Positions 27,603 to 37,102 of a stretch of 64,000 bases of DNA are shown piece by piece. Source of the stretch: Arcobacter sp. FWKO B (lineage in GTDB: Bacteria; Campylobacterota; Campylobacteria; Campylobacterales; Arcobacteraceae). The stretch lies in the NCBI RefSeq assembly GCF_014844135.1, contig NZ_CP041403.1, positions 744,001 through 808,000 of the forward strand. The letters are read 5' to 3'. The translations under genes and the position numbers were made by a program. Positions within the stretch are counted from its first letter, which is position 1, and the number at the start of each line of letters is the position of its first letter. The notes below the pieces were generated by a model. That model did not search any database, had not been told where the DNA came from, and saw only the letters and a program-made list of their open reading frames with translations.

Positions 27603-28235
27603 TTATCCTAAAATTTCAAATTTTTGTGTTTTTTTATTATATTCTTCTATACTTCCATCTTCAATCTTATAGTACCATCCATGTATGGTAAGTAAACCCT
27701 CTTTTACCTTTCTTGATACCTCTGGATATGTCATAAGATTATCAAGTTGATACACTACAGATGTTTTTTCTGTTTTTCTATATACTTCATCTTGTGACAA
27801 TGTAGTACCAAAAGTTTTGATAACATAATCTTTTGCTTTTTGTCCAAGTTCAAGCCACTTTCTTACATGAATAAGCCCTATATTATCACCTAAATCAGCA
27901 TATAACGATTGACATGCACCACAGTATGAATGACCACAAACAATAATATGCTTAACATTAAGTACACTTACAGCATACTCAATTGCAGCGGCACTTCCAT
28001 GGAAATCATTATCTGCTTTAAATGGCGGAACAAAGTTACCAACATTTCGTAATATAAACATATCTCCAGGTTTTGAATCTACTATTAAATCAGGAACTAC
28101 TCTACTATCACTACATCCAATAAACAAGACCTTTGGAGTTTGCCCTTTTTTTACAAGCACATCAAAATCCTCTTCAAAATGCTTAAAACCCATTTGTCTA
28201 AAAGTAATATTACCCTCGATTAACTCATCGATCAT
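27603..28235 (-). CDS. Beta-class carbonic anhydrase
   Basis: 210 residues. Zinc ligands and catalytic dyad are visible in IGCSDSRVVPD (Cys, Asp-Arg) and VCGHSYCGAC (His and Cys), as in beta carbonic anhydrases. Interconverts carbon dioxide and bicarbonate in the cytosol, useful to microaerophilic autotrophs or for carboxylation reactions. First gene of a minus-strand unit with the small membrane protein and mqnE. Divergent from amtB. Confidence 0.93.
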   Translation of the reverse strand: MIDELIEGNITFRQMGFKHFEEDFDVLVKKGQTPKVLFIGCSDSRVVPDLIVDSKPGDMFILRNVGNFVPPFKADNDFHGSAAAIEYAVSVLNVKHIIVCGHSYCGACQSLYADLGDNIGLIHVRKWLELGQKAKDYVIKTFGTTLSQDEVYRKTEKTSVVYQLDNLMTYPEVSRKVKEGLLTIHGWYYKIEDGSIEEYNKKTQKFEILG

Positions 28236-28504
28236 AGTTAGTCCTATTTATAAAGTATTATAATATGATGTATTATACCAAAAATATCTTTAGATTGATT
28301 GATAGGAAATATCATTAATATATCAGTAGTTTAGAATTATATTTTACTAATTTTATATTTTTAGGTTGCCCTTTTTGTAAAATATTAAATATTCATACTA
28401 ATTGTATATTTATTATACAAATATCATTATCCTTATATGAATATAATATGGCACAATTTAAATGTACAAATTCAGAGGTAAAACTCTAAAACAAAGGAGT
28501 AAAA
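28236..28504. other. Intergenic region between carbonic anhydrase and amtB
   Basis: A 269-base very AT-rich divergent spacer. It should contain both promoters. A TATAAT at 28442-28447 is the best -10 for amtB; a -35 is not clear. I looked for a sigma-54 TGGCAC-N5-TTGC element because of the nitrogen genes and found TGGCAC without a matching second half. Confidence 0.4.
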
Positions 28505-29719
28505 ATGGAAAATTTCCAAGATGTCAAATATATTCTTGACGGATTTTTAATGGTCTTTGCGGGGATCTTAGTTATGTGGATGGCAGCAGGTTTTGCTATG
28601 CTAGAATCTGGACTTACAAGAACAAAGAACAATGTTGTTGTTCTTACAAAAAATATAAGTCTTTTTGCGTTAGCGTGCATTATGTATTATTTTGTAGGCT
28701 ATAACTTTATGTATGGTGAAGGCAATGCTTTCATAGGTAGTGGAGCAATGCTTAGTGGTTTTACAAATGAAGATATGGGTTATCCTGTAATGGCAGACTT
28801 TTTCTTCCAAGTTGTGTTTGTAGCAACAGCAGCTTCTGTAATTTCAGGAAGTGTTGCTGAGAGAATGAAGCTTTGGCCATTTTTGATATTTGTTGTAGTA
28901 TTAAGTGCTGTTATTTATCCAATCCAAGGTCACTGGAGCTGGGGTGGAAGTGAGCTAGGTGGTTTAATGGCTGGATTTAGTGACTTTGCAGGAAGTACAG
29001 TTGTACACTCAGTTGGTGGATGGGCAGCTTTAGCAGCAGTTCTTATCATAGGTGCTAGAAAAGGTAAATATGGACCAGATGGTAAAGTAAGACCAATTCC
29101 AGGATCAAACTTAACTCTTGCAACTTTAGGTACATTTATTCTTTGGATGGGATGGTTTGGATTCAACGGTGGAAGCCAACTAGCTCTTGGAAGTAAAGAA
29201 GATATAGATGGAATTGCTTCAGTAATTGCAAGTACAAATATGGGTGCAGCTGCTGGGGCAATTACTGCTGCAATATTAACACAATTGATTTACAAAAAAG
29301 TTGACTTAACTATGGTATTAAATGGTGCATTAGCAGGGCTTGTATCTGTTACAGCTGGACCTGATCTTGGTATGAATGTAGCATTTATTGAAGGTATTGT
29401 TGGTGGTCTTTTAATAGTCCTAGCTATTCCGTTCTTTGACAAATTAAGAATTGATGATCCTGTTGGTGCTTTATCTGTTCACTTAGTTGCTGGTATTTGG
29501 GGAACTTTAGCTGTTGGTATATTTAACCCTGAGGTTGCACTAATGGATCAATTAAAAGGTATAGTAATAGTTGGAGCATTTGTTTTTGTAGCTTCATATG
29601 TAGTATGGAAAATCCTTGATATGATCATGGGTCTAAGAGTTGATGAAGAAACAGAAGTAAATGGACTAGATATTGCTGAGACTGGTTTAGAGTGTTATCC
29701 AGAATTTAAAAGAGCTTAA
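28505..29719 (+). CDS. amtB: Ammonium transporter
   Basis: A 404-residue polytopic inner-membrane protein of the Amt/Rh family with about eleven helices. GWGGSELGGLMAGFSDFAGSTVVHSVGGWAAL in parts (DFAGSTVVHSVGG) carries the conserved pore-lining His, and SVHLVAGIWGTLAVG holds the second His. No signal peptide is needed as the first helix follows directly. Followed after 104 bases by glnK, the classic pairing in which the PII protein plugs the channel when nitrogen is plentiful. AAAGGAG precedes the ATG. Confidence 0.95.
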   Translation: MENFQDVKYILDGFLMVFAGILVMWMAAGFAMLESGLTRTKNNVVVLTKNISLFALACIMYYFVGYNFMYGEGNAFIGSGAMLSGFTNEDMGYPVMADFFFQVVFVATAASVISGSVAERMKLWPFLIFVVVLSAVIYPIQGHWSWGGSELGGLMAGFSDFAGSTVVHSVGGWAALAAVLIIGARKGKYGPDGKVRPIPGSNLTLATLGTFILWMGWFGFNGGSQLALGSKEDIDGIASVIASTNMGAAAGAITAAILTQLIYKKVDLTMVLNGALAGLVSVTAGPDLGMNVAFIEGIVGGLLIVLAIPFFDKLRIDDPVGALSVHLVAGIWGTLAVGIFNPEVALMDQLKGIVIVGAFVFVASYVVWKILDMIMGLRVDEETEVNGLDIAETGLECYPEFKRA

Positions 29720-29742
29720 TTAAGGATGAAGGTTTAAGGACT

Positions 29743-29782
29743 AAGGGTAAAGGAGATATATTTTAACCATTACCCTTTTTTC
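29743..29782 (+). terminator. Hairpin with T-run between amtB and glnK
   Basis: AAGGGTAA at 29743-29750 pairs with TTACCCTT at 29770-29777, followed by more T. The 19-base loop is long, so it may reduce rather than stop read-through into glnK. Confidence 0.5.
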
Positions 29783-29802
29783 TAAAATTTACAAATCATT
29801 AA

Positions 29803-30161
<359 letters not shown>

Positions 30162-30162
<1 letters not shown>

Positions 30163-30194
30163 AAAAGTGTTGGCTATTTGCCAACACTTTTTAT
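30162..30194. terminator. Strong bidirectional rho-independent terminator
   Basis: AAAAAGTGTTGGC-TATTT-GCCAACACTTTTT forms a perfect stem flanked by A and T runs on either side. It ends glnK on the plus strand and ppnP on the minus strand; the ppnP stop codon overlaps its edge. Confidence 0.9.
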
Positions 30195-30505
30195 TTAATA
30201 TAAGAACAACAATAATCAGTAATAGTTTTAACTTTTAACTTAAAACTAGAGTTTGCTGGAACTTCAAATGACGCAGGTGCTATTATGCTTTTCCACTCAT
30301 TTGAATCTGGTAATAAAACATCAAGTTCACCAGCTAATATATCCATAACTTCAGCCTCAGCTGTTCCAAATTCATAATCATCAGGCATCATAATACCCAA
30401 TGTTTTTTTACTTCCATCTGCAAATAGAACTGTTCTACTTGTTACTTTTCCATCATAATAAACATTTGCTTTTTTTACAACTGTTACATTTTCAAATCTA
30501 TCCAT
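30191..30505 (-). CDS. ppnP: Pyrimidine/purine nucleoside phosphorylase (PpnP, DUF1255)
   Basis: 104 residues starting [19 protein letters not shown], which is the family N-terminus; a near upstream ATG at 30517 would add four residues. The cupin-type motifs are [35 protein letters not shown] and [10 protein letters not shown]. PpnP splits nucleosides with phosphate to bases and ribose-1-phosphate. Converges with glnK across a shared terminator. Confidence 0.9.
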   Translation of the reverse strand: MDRFENVTVVKKANVYYDGKVTSRTVLFADGSKKTLGIMMPDDYEFGTAEAEVMDILAGELDVLLPDSNEWKSIIAPASFEVPANSSFKLKVKTITDYCCSYIK

Positions 30506-30561
30506 AAAGCACTCCATATAAAATTAAATCGTATTATAAAATCTTTTTTGTTAAATCAACC

Positions 30562-31254
30562 CTACTCTAAAGCACAATTTATATCAAAAGTATTCTTTTT
30601 AATATATTCTATTGCTTCATCTACACTATCTGTTAGTAAATATGAGCTTAAATCTACTTCTTCAATATAGTTATGTTTTAACATCACTTTAAAAAATTCA
30701 ATCAAAGGTTCAAAAAACTCTTTTCCAAATAATACTATAGGAAATTTTCCCATTCTTTTTGTTTGTACAAGCACTAATGCTTCACTAAGCTCATCTAGTG
30801 TTCCAAAACCTCCTGGCATTACAACAAATGCTATAGAGTATTTTAAAAAGCACACTTTTCTTGTAAAAAAATATTTGAAATCTATAGGTATTTGAACATA
30901 TGGATTTGTTCTTTGCTCATGAGGTAAGTCAATATTCAAACCAATGGATATATTAGCACCCTTACTTCCTGCTTCCATAATTCCACCACCACCACCTGTG
31001 ATAATAGAATACCCTTCTAGTGATAACTTTGCAGAAAGCTCAACTGTTTTTTTATAAAAATAGTCATTTTGAGGGGTTCTTGCACTTCCAAATATAGATA
31101 CAGCTGGTGGAACTTCATTTAATTCTTCAAAAGCATCTGTAAAATCTGCTAATATTTTAAACATTCTCCATACATCTTTATCTTTTGCTTTGTTACTTAA
31201 AAACTCTTTTTGTAAATCAGGTAATACGAAATTATCGCACTTGAATCTATTCAT
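30562..31254 (-). CDS. LOG family protein (TIGR00730)
   Basis: 230 residues with the Rossmann-like LOG fold: SIFGSARTPQNDYFYKKT, ITGGGGGIMEAGSKGA and VMPGGFGTLDELSEAL (the PGGxGTxxE motif). Members hydrolyse nucleotide 5'-monophosphates (AMP, or cytokinin ribotides in plants) to the base and ribose-5-phosphate. The exact substrate here is unknown. Lies 16 bases downstream of the TauE/SafE-like gene on the same strand. Confidence 0.88.
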   Translation of the reverse strand: MNRFKCDNFVLPDLQKEFLSNKAKDKDVWRMFKILADFTDAFEELNEVPPAVSIFGSARTPQNDYFYKKTVELSAKLSLEGYSIITGGGGGIMEAGSKGANISIGLNIDLPHEQRTNPYVQIPIDFKYFFTRKVCFLKYSIAFVVMPGGFGTLDELSEALVLVQTKRMGKFPIVLFGKEFFEPLIEFFKVMLKHNYIEEVDLSSYLLTDSVDEAIEYIKKNTFDINCALE

Positions 31255-31270
31255 TTGATATTTTTCCTTT

Positions 31271-31981
31271 TTATAAATGACAATCTAGTATCGTTTTATT
31301 TGGGTTTACAATATACTCATAACCACTATAAAGAGTATATATCCCAAATAATATAACTGCAATACTAGCAAATTTTATCATAATATTTCTAAAACCTGAT
31401 TGTTTAAATAATCCAACAAAAAAACCAAGCGAAAACATAGCTGGTATTGTACTTAGTCCAAATATAAGCATCACAACACCTCCCCAAAATGGATCAGCTG
31501 TACTTGCTGCTGTTATGGCAAAGAAATATACAAATCCACAAGGAAGAAGTCCATTTAACATCCCCAATAAAAAAAAGCTAAATAATGAACTACTATGTAA
31601 TAAACTTTTAAAACTTTTTTGATACCAAGAGCTTTTTGAAACACTATGTTCAATCATAGTCAAAAATTTAATTTTTCCAAATAAAGATAAACCTGCAAGA
31701 ACCATAAAAGTACCAGCTACAAGAAGCAATATTCCATTTGTCATATTTGAAAATGCGATTACACCACCTAAAAAACCAAATAATACCCCTAATAATACAT
31801 AGGTTAATACCCTACCTACAGAATAACTAAGATGAGCAAAAGTTTGTCTAAGTTTGTTGAATTCATCATCAATCTTTATACTAGAATATGCCATAACTAT
31901 TCCACCACACATACCTATACAATGACCAAAAGAACCTAAAAAAGCTATCGTAATAATAGATAATATACTAATTGTTTCCAT
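31271..31981 (-). CDS. TauE/SafE (DsbD-like) membrane protein
   Basis: 236 residues with about six membrane spans. GSFGHCIGMCGGIVMAYS near the N-terminus and LNGLLPCGFVYFF further on are the Cys-bearing motifs of the UreH/TauE-like, DsbD-related group often found near cytochrome oxidase or copper-handling genes in this phylum. Likely acts in metal or thiol transport across the inner membrane; the substrate is not known. One base from the upstream NosL-like gene, so co-transcribed with the cluster through 35.5 kb. Confidence 0.75.
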   Translation of the reverse strand: METISILSIITIAFLGSFGHCIGMCGGIVMAYSSIKIDDEFNKLRQTFAHLSYSVGRVLTYVLLGVLFGFLGGVIAFSNMTNGILLLVAGTFMVLAGLSLFGKIKFLTMIEHSVSKSSWYQKSFKSLLHSSSLFSFFLLGMLNGLLPCGFVYFFAITAASTADPFWGGVVMLIFGLSTIPAMFSLGFFVGLFKQSGFRNIMIKFASIAVILFGIYTLYSGYEYIVNPNKTILDCHL

Positions 31982-31982
31982 T

Positions 31983-32498
31983 TTACTCCTTAACAGATTC
32001 TTTTATATATTTTGCATATATTGGATTTGCCATATTTTCACCCCTTAGCATTCTGTCTCTCATTTGTACAAATGATATCAACTTCTCATTATTATTCTCA
32101 TAAGCTCCAAATCCATATAACATAGGTGTGTGTTCATCGACACTGTAAAATGCATCATACCCATCAATCCATCTGTTTGTATCTATAGCCCAGACCCATA
32201 TAACACTATCATCTCTAAAACTTTTGTCCTTAAGCCAATTTATCATTCCACCATGATCATGAAAAAACCAAGTTTTTCCATTTGGAGCAATTACTTGAGA
32301 AGCATATGTTAGTTCATCTATACTCATCCCGCAATCACTATCTTGATATTTTCCTAAAACAATTTCTAAAGGTTTTTTATCTAAATTCCCCTCAACTACA
32401 ACAACAGTTTTTGTTGCATTATGATTTGAAACAATAATAAAACCAACAACAAAAATAAAAATAGCTACAAATAAAACTTTTAAGATAATATCTTTCAT
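31983..32498 (-). CDS. NosL-like membrane-anchored protein
   Basis: 171 residues with an N-terminal hydrophobic anchor (residues 4-25). The soluble part has DCGMSIDELTYASQVI and FFHDHGGMINWLKDK, which resemble the Cys-Gly-Met site and the following block of NosL, the copper(I)-binding chaperone for nitrous oxide reductase. ATG 32496-32498 is preferred because it overlaps the stop of the upstream gene (TAATG) and is followed by a normal anchor; an ORF start 51 bases earlier is not credible. No nosZ is in the window. Confidence 0.65.
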   Translation of the reverse strand: MKDIILKVLFVAIFIFVVGFIIVSNHNATKTVVVVEGNLDKKPLEIVLGKYQDSDCGMSIDELTYASQVIAPNGKTWFFHDHGGMINWLKDKSFRDDSVIWVWAIDTNRWIDGYDAFYSVDEHTPMLYGFGAYENNNEKLISFVQMRDRMLRGENMANPIYAKYIKESVKE

Positions 32499-33466
32499 TA
32501 TAATAACACTCCATTGATTAGATAATACACTACAACATAAGAAGTACAAATTATTACAAAAACTGTATTAAAAAGTGTACTAAATAAAAAATACCTATTT
32601 ATTGCAACATTAATCAAAGATTTTAAAAGCAAATTTACCATAGAAAAAAAGCTCCCTAAAAATAAACTACCCCATATGGCATAACCAATAAAATTGTACT
32701 CTTTTTTAAGCATACAAAAAGGGCATATATGAGTAGGAAGCTGATATACATAAGTACCAAAAAAATATGTAACTCCATAATATCCAAAATATAAGAATAA
32801 CCCTCCAGAGATAAAACTAAAAAGTGCATTTTTTTGTATATTTGCTACAATTACAAGTAAAAAAGATGAATAAAATACTATTAAAAGTGTTAGCATATCC
32901 ATACCAAAAGGGAGTGGATCACTATTTCCTGTTACACCATAAATTACACTACAACACTGAACAGGTATATCAGTAGAAATATGTGTAAAATACAAAATCT
33001 CAATAATAAACTCAAATAAAACAAATAAAAAAATTACACTTGCAAAAATAAGTTTTGTTTTCATATAAGGATAATTGATAGCTAATATATCAAGCTTATT
33101 AATTATAAGCCATGCACCAACTATAAATATAATAAAAAGTTTTAGACTAAGTAAAAAATAGCCAAATTCGTTTGCATTAACAACTCCAGCAGCACACATA
33201 GCACCATGAACTATTTCAGATAAACTATCAATTGTAAATGCAAAATACGGCAAAAGAATTATCTTTGCTAATAGTGAAAAAAAGAGTATCAATACAATCA
33301 AATATGCTTTTTTTTCTAAAGAATATTGAAAGGAACTAGTAGAACTAAAATCCCACTTTTTATAAATATACAATCCAAAAACACTAGCTAGAGCTTGCAT
33401 TACAAGTACTAAAAAACCAACACTTTGTAATATTATTACCTCATTTGATAATAACACATTATTCAT
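32498..33466 (-). CDS. Polytopic membrane protein with CPFC motif, unknown function
   Basis: 322 residues with about eight predicted membrane helices. Two cysteine sites stand out: VPVQCCSVIYG and PTHICPFCMLKKE. A CxxC at a membrane edge suggests redox or metal chemistry. I do not recognise the family. It is within a tight operon with a LolD-like ATPase (8-base overlap) and the NosL-like gene (TAATG overlap). An accessory role in metal-centre or heme assembly is inferred from neighbours only. Confidence 0.6.
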   Translation of the reverse strand: MNNVLLSNEVIILQSVGFLVLVMQALASVFGLYIYKKWDFSSTSSFQYSLEKKAYLIVLILFFSLLAKIILLPYFAFTIDSLSEIVHGAMCAAGVVNANEFGYFLLSLKLFIIFIVGAWLIINKLDILAINYPYMKTKLIFASVIFLFVLFEFIIEILYFTHISTDIPVQCCSVIYGVTGNSDPLPFGMDMLTLLIVFYSSFLLVIVANIQKNALFSFISGGLFLYFGYYGVTYFFGTYVYQLPTHICPFCMLKKEYNFIGYAIWGSLFLGSFFSMVNLLLKSLINVAINRYFLFSTLFNTVFVIICTSYVVVYYLINGVLL

Positions 33467-34130
33467 TTATAGTCCCATCTTGTATATAAATCATCCTATC
33501 TACAAATAAAGCATCATCAAAAATAGTATCATGTGTAGCTACAACTATAGTCTTACCTATATTTTTCAAATCTTGCAATATACATAAAAGATTTTTTGAA
33601 TTTGCAATATCAAGATTTGCAGTTGGCTCATCAAGTAATACTATGTTTGGATTATTTACAATAGCTCTTGCTATTGCTACTCTTTGTTTTTCACCACCAG
33701 ATAGTGTACTTGCTATTTGCTCACTTTTATGTGATATTTTTAGAATCTCAAGAGCATATTTAACTTTTTGATTAATCTCACTTTGTTTCAATCCAAAAGG
33801 TATCAATGGAACACTTACATTATCAAATACACTAAGTCCATCTATTAGATGGAACGCTTGAAAAACAAAACCTATACTTTTTGCACGAAAATTAGATAGG
33901 TGAAGATCAGGAAGTTTTGCAATATGTTTACTTTCAACAATGACATCACCATTTGTTGGTTTATTCATCCCCCCTATTATTGATAGTAGTGTACTTTTAC
34001 CACTCCCACTTATTCCTTTTAAAATAACACATTCATTATTATTTATATGCAAACCAATATTTTTTAGTGCTTTAAACTCATTTTTTTCACCTAGATTATA
34101 GATCTTATCCAAAGCTTTAATACTAATCAT
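33459..34130 (-). CDS. ABC transporter ATP-binding protein (LolD/MacB type)
   Basis: 223 residues: Walker A LKGISGSGKSTLLSIIGG, Q-loop FVFQAFHLIDGLSVFDNV, signature LSGGEKQRVAIARA, Walker B IVLLDEPTANLD and the switch His in VATHD. The sequence is closest in style to LolD/FtsE/MacB ATPases that work with FtsX-like permeases by mechanotransmission rather than classic import. Overlaps the permease gene by 4 bases. Position in a NosL-type cluster makes it comparable to NosF-like ATPases, though the partner is FtsX-like. Confidence 0.88.
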   Translation of the reverse strand: MISIKALDKIYNLGEKNEFKALKNIGLHINNNECVILKGISGSGKSTLLSIIGGMNKPTNGDVIVESKHIAKLPDLHLSNFRAKSIGFVFQAFHLIDGLSVFDNVSVPLIPFGLKQSEINQKVKYALEILKISHKSEQIASTLSGGEKQRVAIARAIVNNPNIVLLDEPTANLDIANSKNLLCILQDLKNIGKTIVVATHDTIFDDALFVDRMIYIQDGTINE

Positions 34131-35302
34131 CTAAGACTCCCATCTATATCTTTTGTAGCTATTTTCCACGATGGTATCAATACAGAAGCTATAAAAAAAG
34201 TAATAAAAAATAAAAAAATACTCAAAATTAAAGAAAATTCAACAAAAGGTACAAAAGATATATTATTGGATATATTTTGAGAGCCCAAAAATATATCTCT
34301 TAAGATAGGAGCACCAAATATAAACACATAACAATATGCAATACTTAAAGCACTTAAAAAACTCAAAATCCCAACAACAGAACTTTCAAATACTTTAAGC
34401 ATTACTACAGATTTAATACTCCATCCACAAAATCTAAGTATTGCTATCTCTTTTTTGTCACTTGAGTTAATCATAGAATATCTTTGATATAAAACCAAAC
34501 AAAATGTAAGAAGTAGTATAATAAAAAGTATTAAAAAAAATCCACTTTTGTAATTATATAAATTTATATAACTTTTTTGCAAATCTTCTTTGGTTATTAT
34601 TTGTATATTATGGTGTTTATCTAAGAGCTTCATTTTAATATTTTGCCATTCTGTATCATTTGGTATATTGAGTATTATATCAGTAGAGTTATCATATTCT
34701 ACACCCAATATATCACGAGCTAAGTTTATATCCATAATTATCATATCATTTGAAATCAAGCCACTTTTTTCAGGCAAAATATCAAATATATCTACCTTTT
34801 TTATTTCTAATTGTGGTGTTAAAAAGTTATAGTATTCACTATAATAATTTTTATCAAAAAATTCTTTCACCCCTGCTCCAATAAGCATATAATCACCACT
34901 AATGAATTTTTCTATATCAATACCATCAAAAATATTTTGTATCTCATTGGTAGTAAACTCATCAAAAACATCTACTCCTACTATCGTAAAATAATATTCG
35001 CTACCTAAATGATAATACCTTCCATATACACGACTTTGGATATGTGAAATACCTCTAATATCTTGAAAATCATTTATCCATTGATTAGGGATATCTGTTC
35101 TTTGTCCTGATTGGAGTTTTTGTACTACAAAATCTGGTTGAGCATTACTAAAAACAAAAAGCTGATGTTTTATTGATGATGATATAAACATAACTGAACT
35201 GAGCAAAAAAACTATCATAAATGATATTATGAAAATGGCAATATGTTTACTTCTATGCTGATAAATCAGTATAAATAAAAAGTTAAAAAAACTTTTACTC
35301 AT
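34127..35302 (-). CDS. FtsX-like ABC transporter permease
   Basis: 391 residues with a hydrophobic helix after the first 20 residues, a large extracytoplasmic domain (about 45-260) and three C-terminal helices ending in IPSWKIATKDIDGSLR, the MacB/LolC/FtsX layout. The start at ATG 35300-35302 (MSKSFFNFLF) is favoured over a longer frame to 35395 because it follows AGAG and overlaps the stop of the small upstream gene. Works with the ATPase next to it; what it moves is unknown. Confidence 0.8.
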   Translation of the reverse strand: MSKSFFNFLFILIYQHRSKHIAIFIISFMIVFLLSSVMFISSSIKHQLFVFSNAQPDFVVQKLQSGQRTDIPNQWINDFQDIRGISHIQSRVYGRYYHLGSEYYFTIVGVDVFDEFTTNEIQNIFDGIDIEKFISGDYMLIGAGVKEFFDKNYYSEYYNFLTPQLEIKKVDIFDILPEKSGLISNDMIIMDINLARDILGVEYDNSTDIILNIPNDTEWQNIKMKLLDKHHNIQIITKEDLQKSYINLYNYKSGFFLILFIILLLTFCLVLYQRYSMINSSDKKEIAILRFCGWSIKSVVMLKVFESSVVGILSFLSALSIAYCYVFIFGAPILRDIFLGSQNISNNISFVPFVEFSLILSIFLFFITFFIASVLIPSWKIATKDIDGSLR

Positions 35303-35504
35303 AAATAAATCTCTTGTATTGGATTGGTGGCATTTGTGGGTGGAACTCTCTTGGAGTTTCAAAATCAAATCTAGATTCAAAAATCGTAAAGCCATAAGAT
35401 AAATATGGCAAAGTTGTTAGTTTTGCCATATTTGCGTCTTTTGACTTTAAAAAAGTATTTTTAGTATAAACAGAGTGAATTACTAAACTAAAGCATATAA
35501 ACAA
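35295..35504 (-). CDS. Small anchored protein, translationally coupled to the permease
   Basis: 69 residues from a TTG at 35502-35504, with no ATG available in the open frame. Its stop overlaps the permease start by 8 bases, which argues for a real gene. The C-terminal half is polar and proline-rich (FETPREFHPQMPPIQYKRF). The frame stays open for about 24 codons upstream and there encodes NFILSFIGLLFICFSLV, a full membrane span, so the true start may be a non-ATG codon further upstream. I do not recognise the family. Confidence 0.45.
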   Translation of the reverse strand: MFICFSLVIHSVYTKNTFLKSKDANMAKLTTLPYLSYGFTIFESRFDFETPREFHPQMPPIQYKRFIYE

Positions 35505-35586
35505 TAATCCAATAAATGATAAAATAAAATTCCTGTATATACTATATCCTTTGTTATTGGTATCTTAATAACTTCTAATGAGTATT

Positions 35587-36972
35587 TTACTTATCTAATC
35601 CAAAAACTAGTTCTGGAGTAACTTCATCAAATGTCAAAATCTGTTTACCATTATAATTTTTGCTAAATGCTACTGCATCTTCTTTTGTTTTAAAAGGTAT
35701 TAATTCTCTACCCATTGGTCCATATACACTTGCACCTACAACAAAAAATGCTTTTTTTGCTTCAATTTTATCTAATGTATAATAATCTGTAACGAATATT
35801 ATAGCAAAATCATCTTTAGTATATTGGTGGTGATAACTTTTTGCATCAAAAATGAATTTGAACATATCTTTTGAACCATCATAATAAAACTCTTTTCCAT
35901 CATTTAGTTTAGTATATGCTGCCCATTTTGGATATTTAGCAACAAACATACCACAAACTGGACATTTTGCATCTGTTGGTACTATTATTGGATCAGCTTT
36001 TGTAGCTTTTATTCCACCTTTTTGTCCCCACATATAACCCATAAGTGCATCTTTATCATCATCTTTTAGTTTTGGACATTTTGAATCAATAGCTTTTTTT
36101 AAATCTTGTAATGTAGTAAAATCATCAGTTTTTAATGATTTACATACTCTTTGATGAATATTTTCACCTCTTTTTAGAAAATTTGCATCTTTTCGTGATT
36201 TAATATACAATTGTATTTCATCATTTTTACCATACATTTTCTCAAAATTATCAAGTTTAACATCCCAAACATAAAGCATGATAGCTTGAAGTTGTCCATC
36301 ATTTAAATCATCCCCACAAAGCTTTTGCTGCTCTATTATAGCTTTCATCTCACCCATGGTATGTGCATCAATTTTTTCAATTGCATTCTTATCACACTTT
36401 GTATTAAATAGTTTTTCACCATTTTTATACATCATTGTACTTCTATTATCATATACAAGTGCCGTATCTTTAGCGAAATCTAAAAGTGCAATTTTATAAG
36501 CCTCATCAAAACTTTTTACTTCACCGCCATAAGTTTGTTCAAACGCTATAGCATCTTCAATCTTCTCAAAAGCGTATTTACTAGTCATTGTCATAGTACC
36601 CTTTACACTACTTCCAACTACATAATAGGCTTTCTTAGCATCAATAAATTTAAGACTTGTTACATCTACAACTAAAATATTTTCTATAGTATCGTGCTTA
36701 CCCTTTAGGACTGTGAGTTCCATCTCTTCAACTAAACAATATATACTACAATATTGTCTATAAGAGCCATCTTTTAACTTAACTGCATGGTTAGTTTTGT
36801 AAAATTTAGGTAAATTCATACCACAATTTGGACAATACATTTTATCGTCACTCTCTTGTAAAAGTGTTGCTTCTTTTACACTAACTGATTGAAACATTTT
36901 GTTCTGATTTGCATGTGCAAATGTTACTGCTGTTAATAATAACATTAACAATATTGCTAACTTTTTAAACAT
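35587..36972 (-). CDS. Tandem NosL-domain protein with degenerate cytochrome-c-like middle
   Basis: 461 residues with a signal peptide (KKLAILLMLLLTAVTFAHA). A NosL domain with CPNCGM (Cys47, Cys50, Met52) and YCSIYC (Cys75, Cys79) is followed by two helical modules that look like cytochrome c (NGEKLFNTKC...GQLQAIMLYVW and RGENIHQRVCK...DALMGYMW) but lack CxxCH, then a second NosL domain with CPVCGM (Cys337, Cys340, Met342). NosL binds copper(I) for nitrous oxide reductase, so a periplasmic copper chaperone or sensor is likely. Upstream of the FtsX/LolD-type cluster on the same strand. Confidence 0.75.
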   Translation of the reverse strand: MFKKLAILLMLLLTAVTFAHANQNKMFQSVSVKEATLLQESDDKMYCPNCGMNLPKFYKTNHAVKLKDGSYRQYCSIYCLVEEMELTVLKGKHDTIENILVVDVTSLKFIDAKKAYYVVGSSVKGTMTMTSKYAFEKIEDAIAFEQTYGGEVKSFDEAYKIALLDFAKDTALVYDNRSTMMYKNGEKLFNTKCDKNAIEKIDAHTMGEMKAIIEQQKLCGDDLNDGQLQAIMLYVWDVKLDNFEKMYGKNDEIQLYIKSRKDANFLKRGENIHQRVCKSLKTDDFTTLQDLKKAIDSKCPKLKDDDKDALMGYMWGQKGGIKATKADPIIVPTDAKCPVCGMFVAKYPKWAAYTKLNDGKEFYYDGSKDMFKFIFDAKSYHHQYTKDDFAIIFVTDYYTLDKIEAKKAFFVVGASVYGPMGRELIPFKTKEDAVAFSKNYNGKQILTFDEVTPELVFGLDK

Positions 36973-37059
36973 AACTTTCCTTTTGAATTTATTTATCCAA
37001 TATTATAGTAAGGATTTGTTAATTTTTTGTTAAATATTGTTAAAAGATTATGAAAAATA

Positions 37060-37089
37060 AAGAAAAAGAGTCATAAAAACTTATGACTC
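37060..37089 (-). terminator. Rho-independent terminator after the outer-membrane remnant
   Basis: On the minus strand GAGTCATAA-GTTT-TTATGACTC forms a 9-bp stem followed by TTTTTCTTT. It follows the barrel remnant and would close transcription coming from infA. Confidence 0.8.
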
Positions 37090-37102
37090 TTATAAGTTTA
37101 AC

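Noticed and set aside
28430-28460. Sigma-54 site upstream of amtB
   Set aside because: TGGCAC is present but the second TTGC element at fixed spacing is missing.
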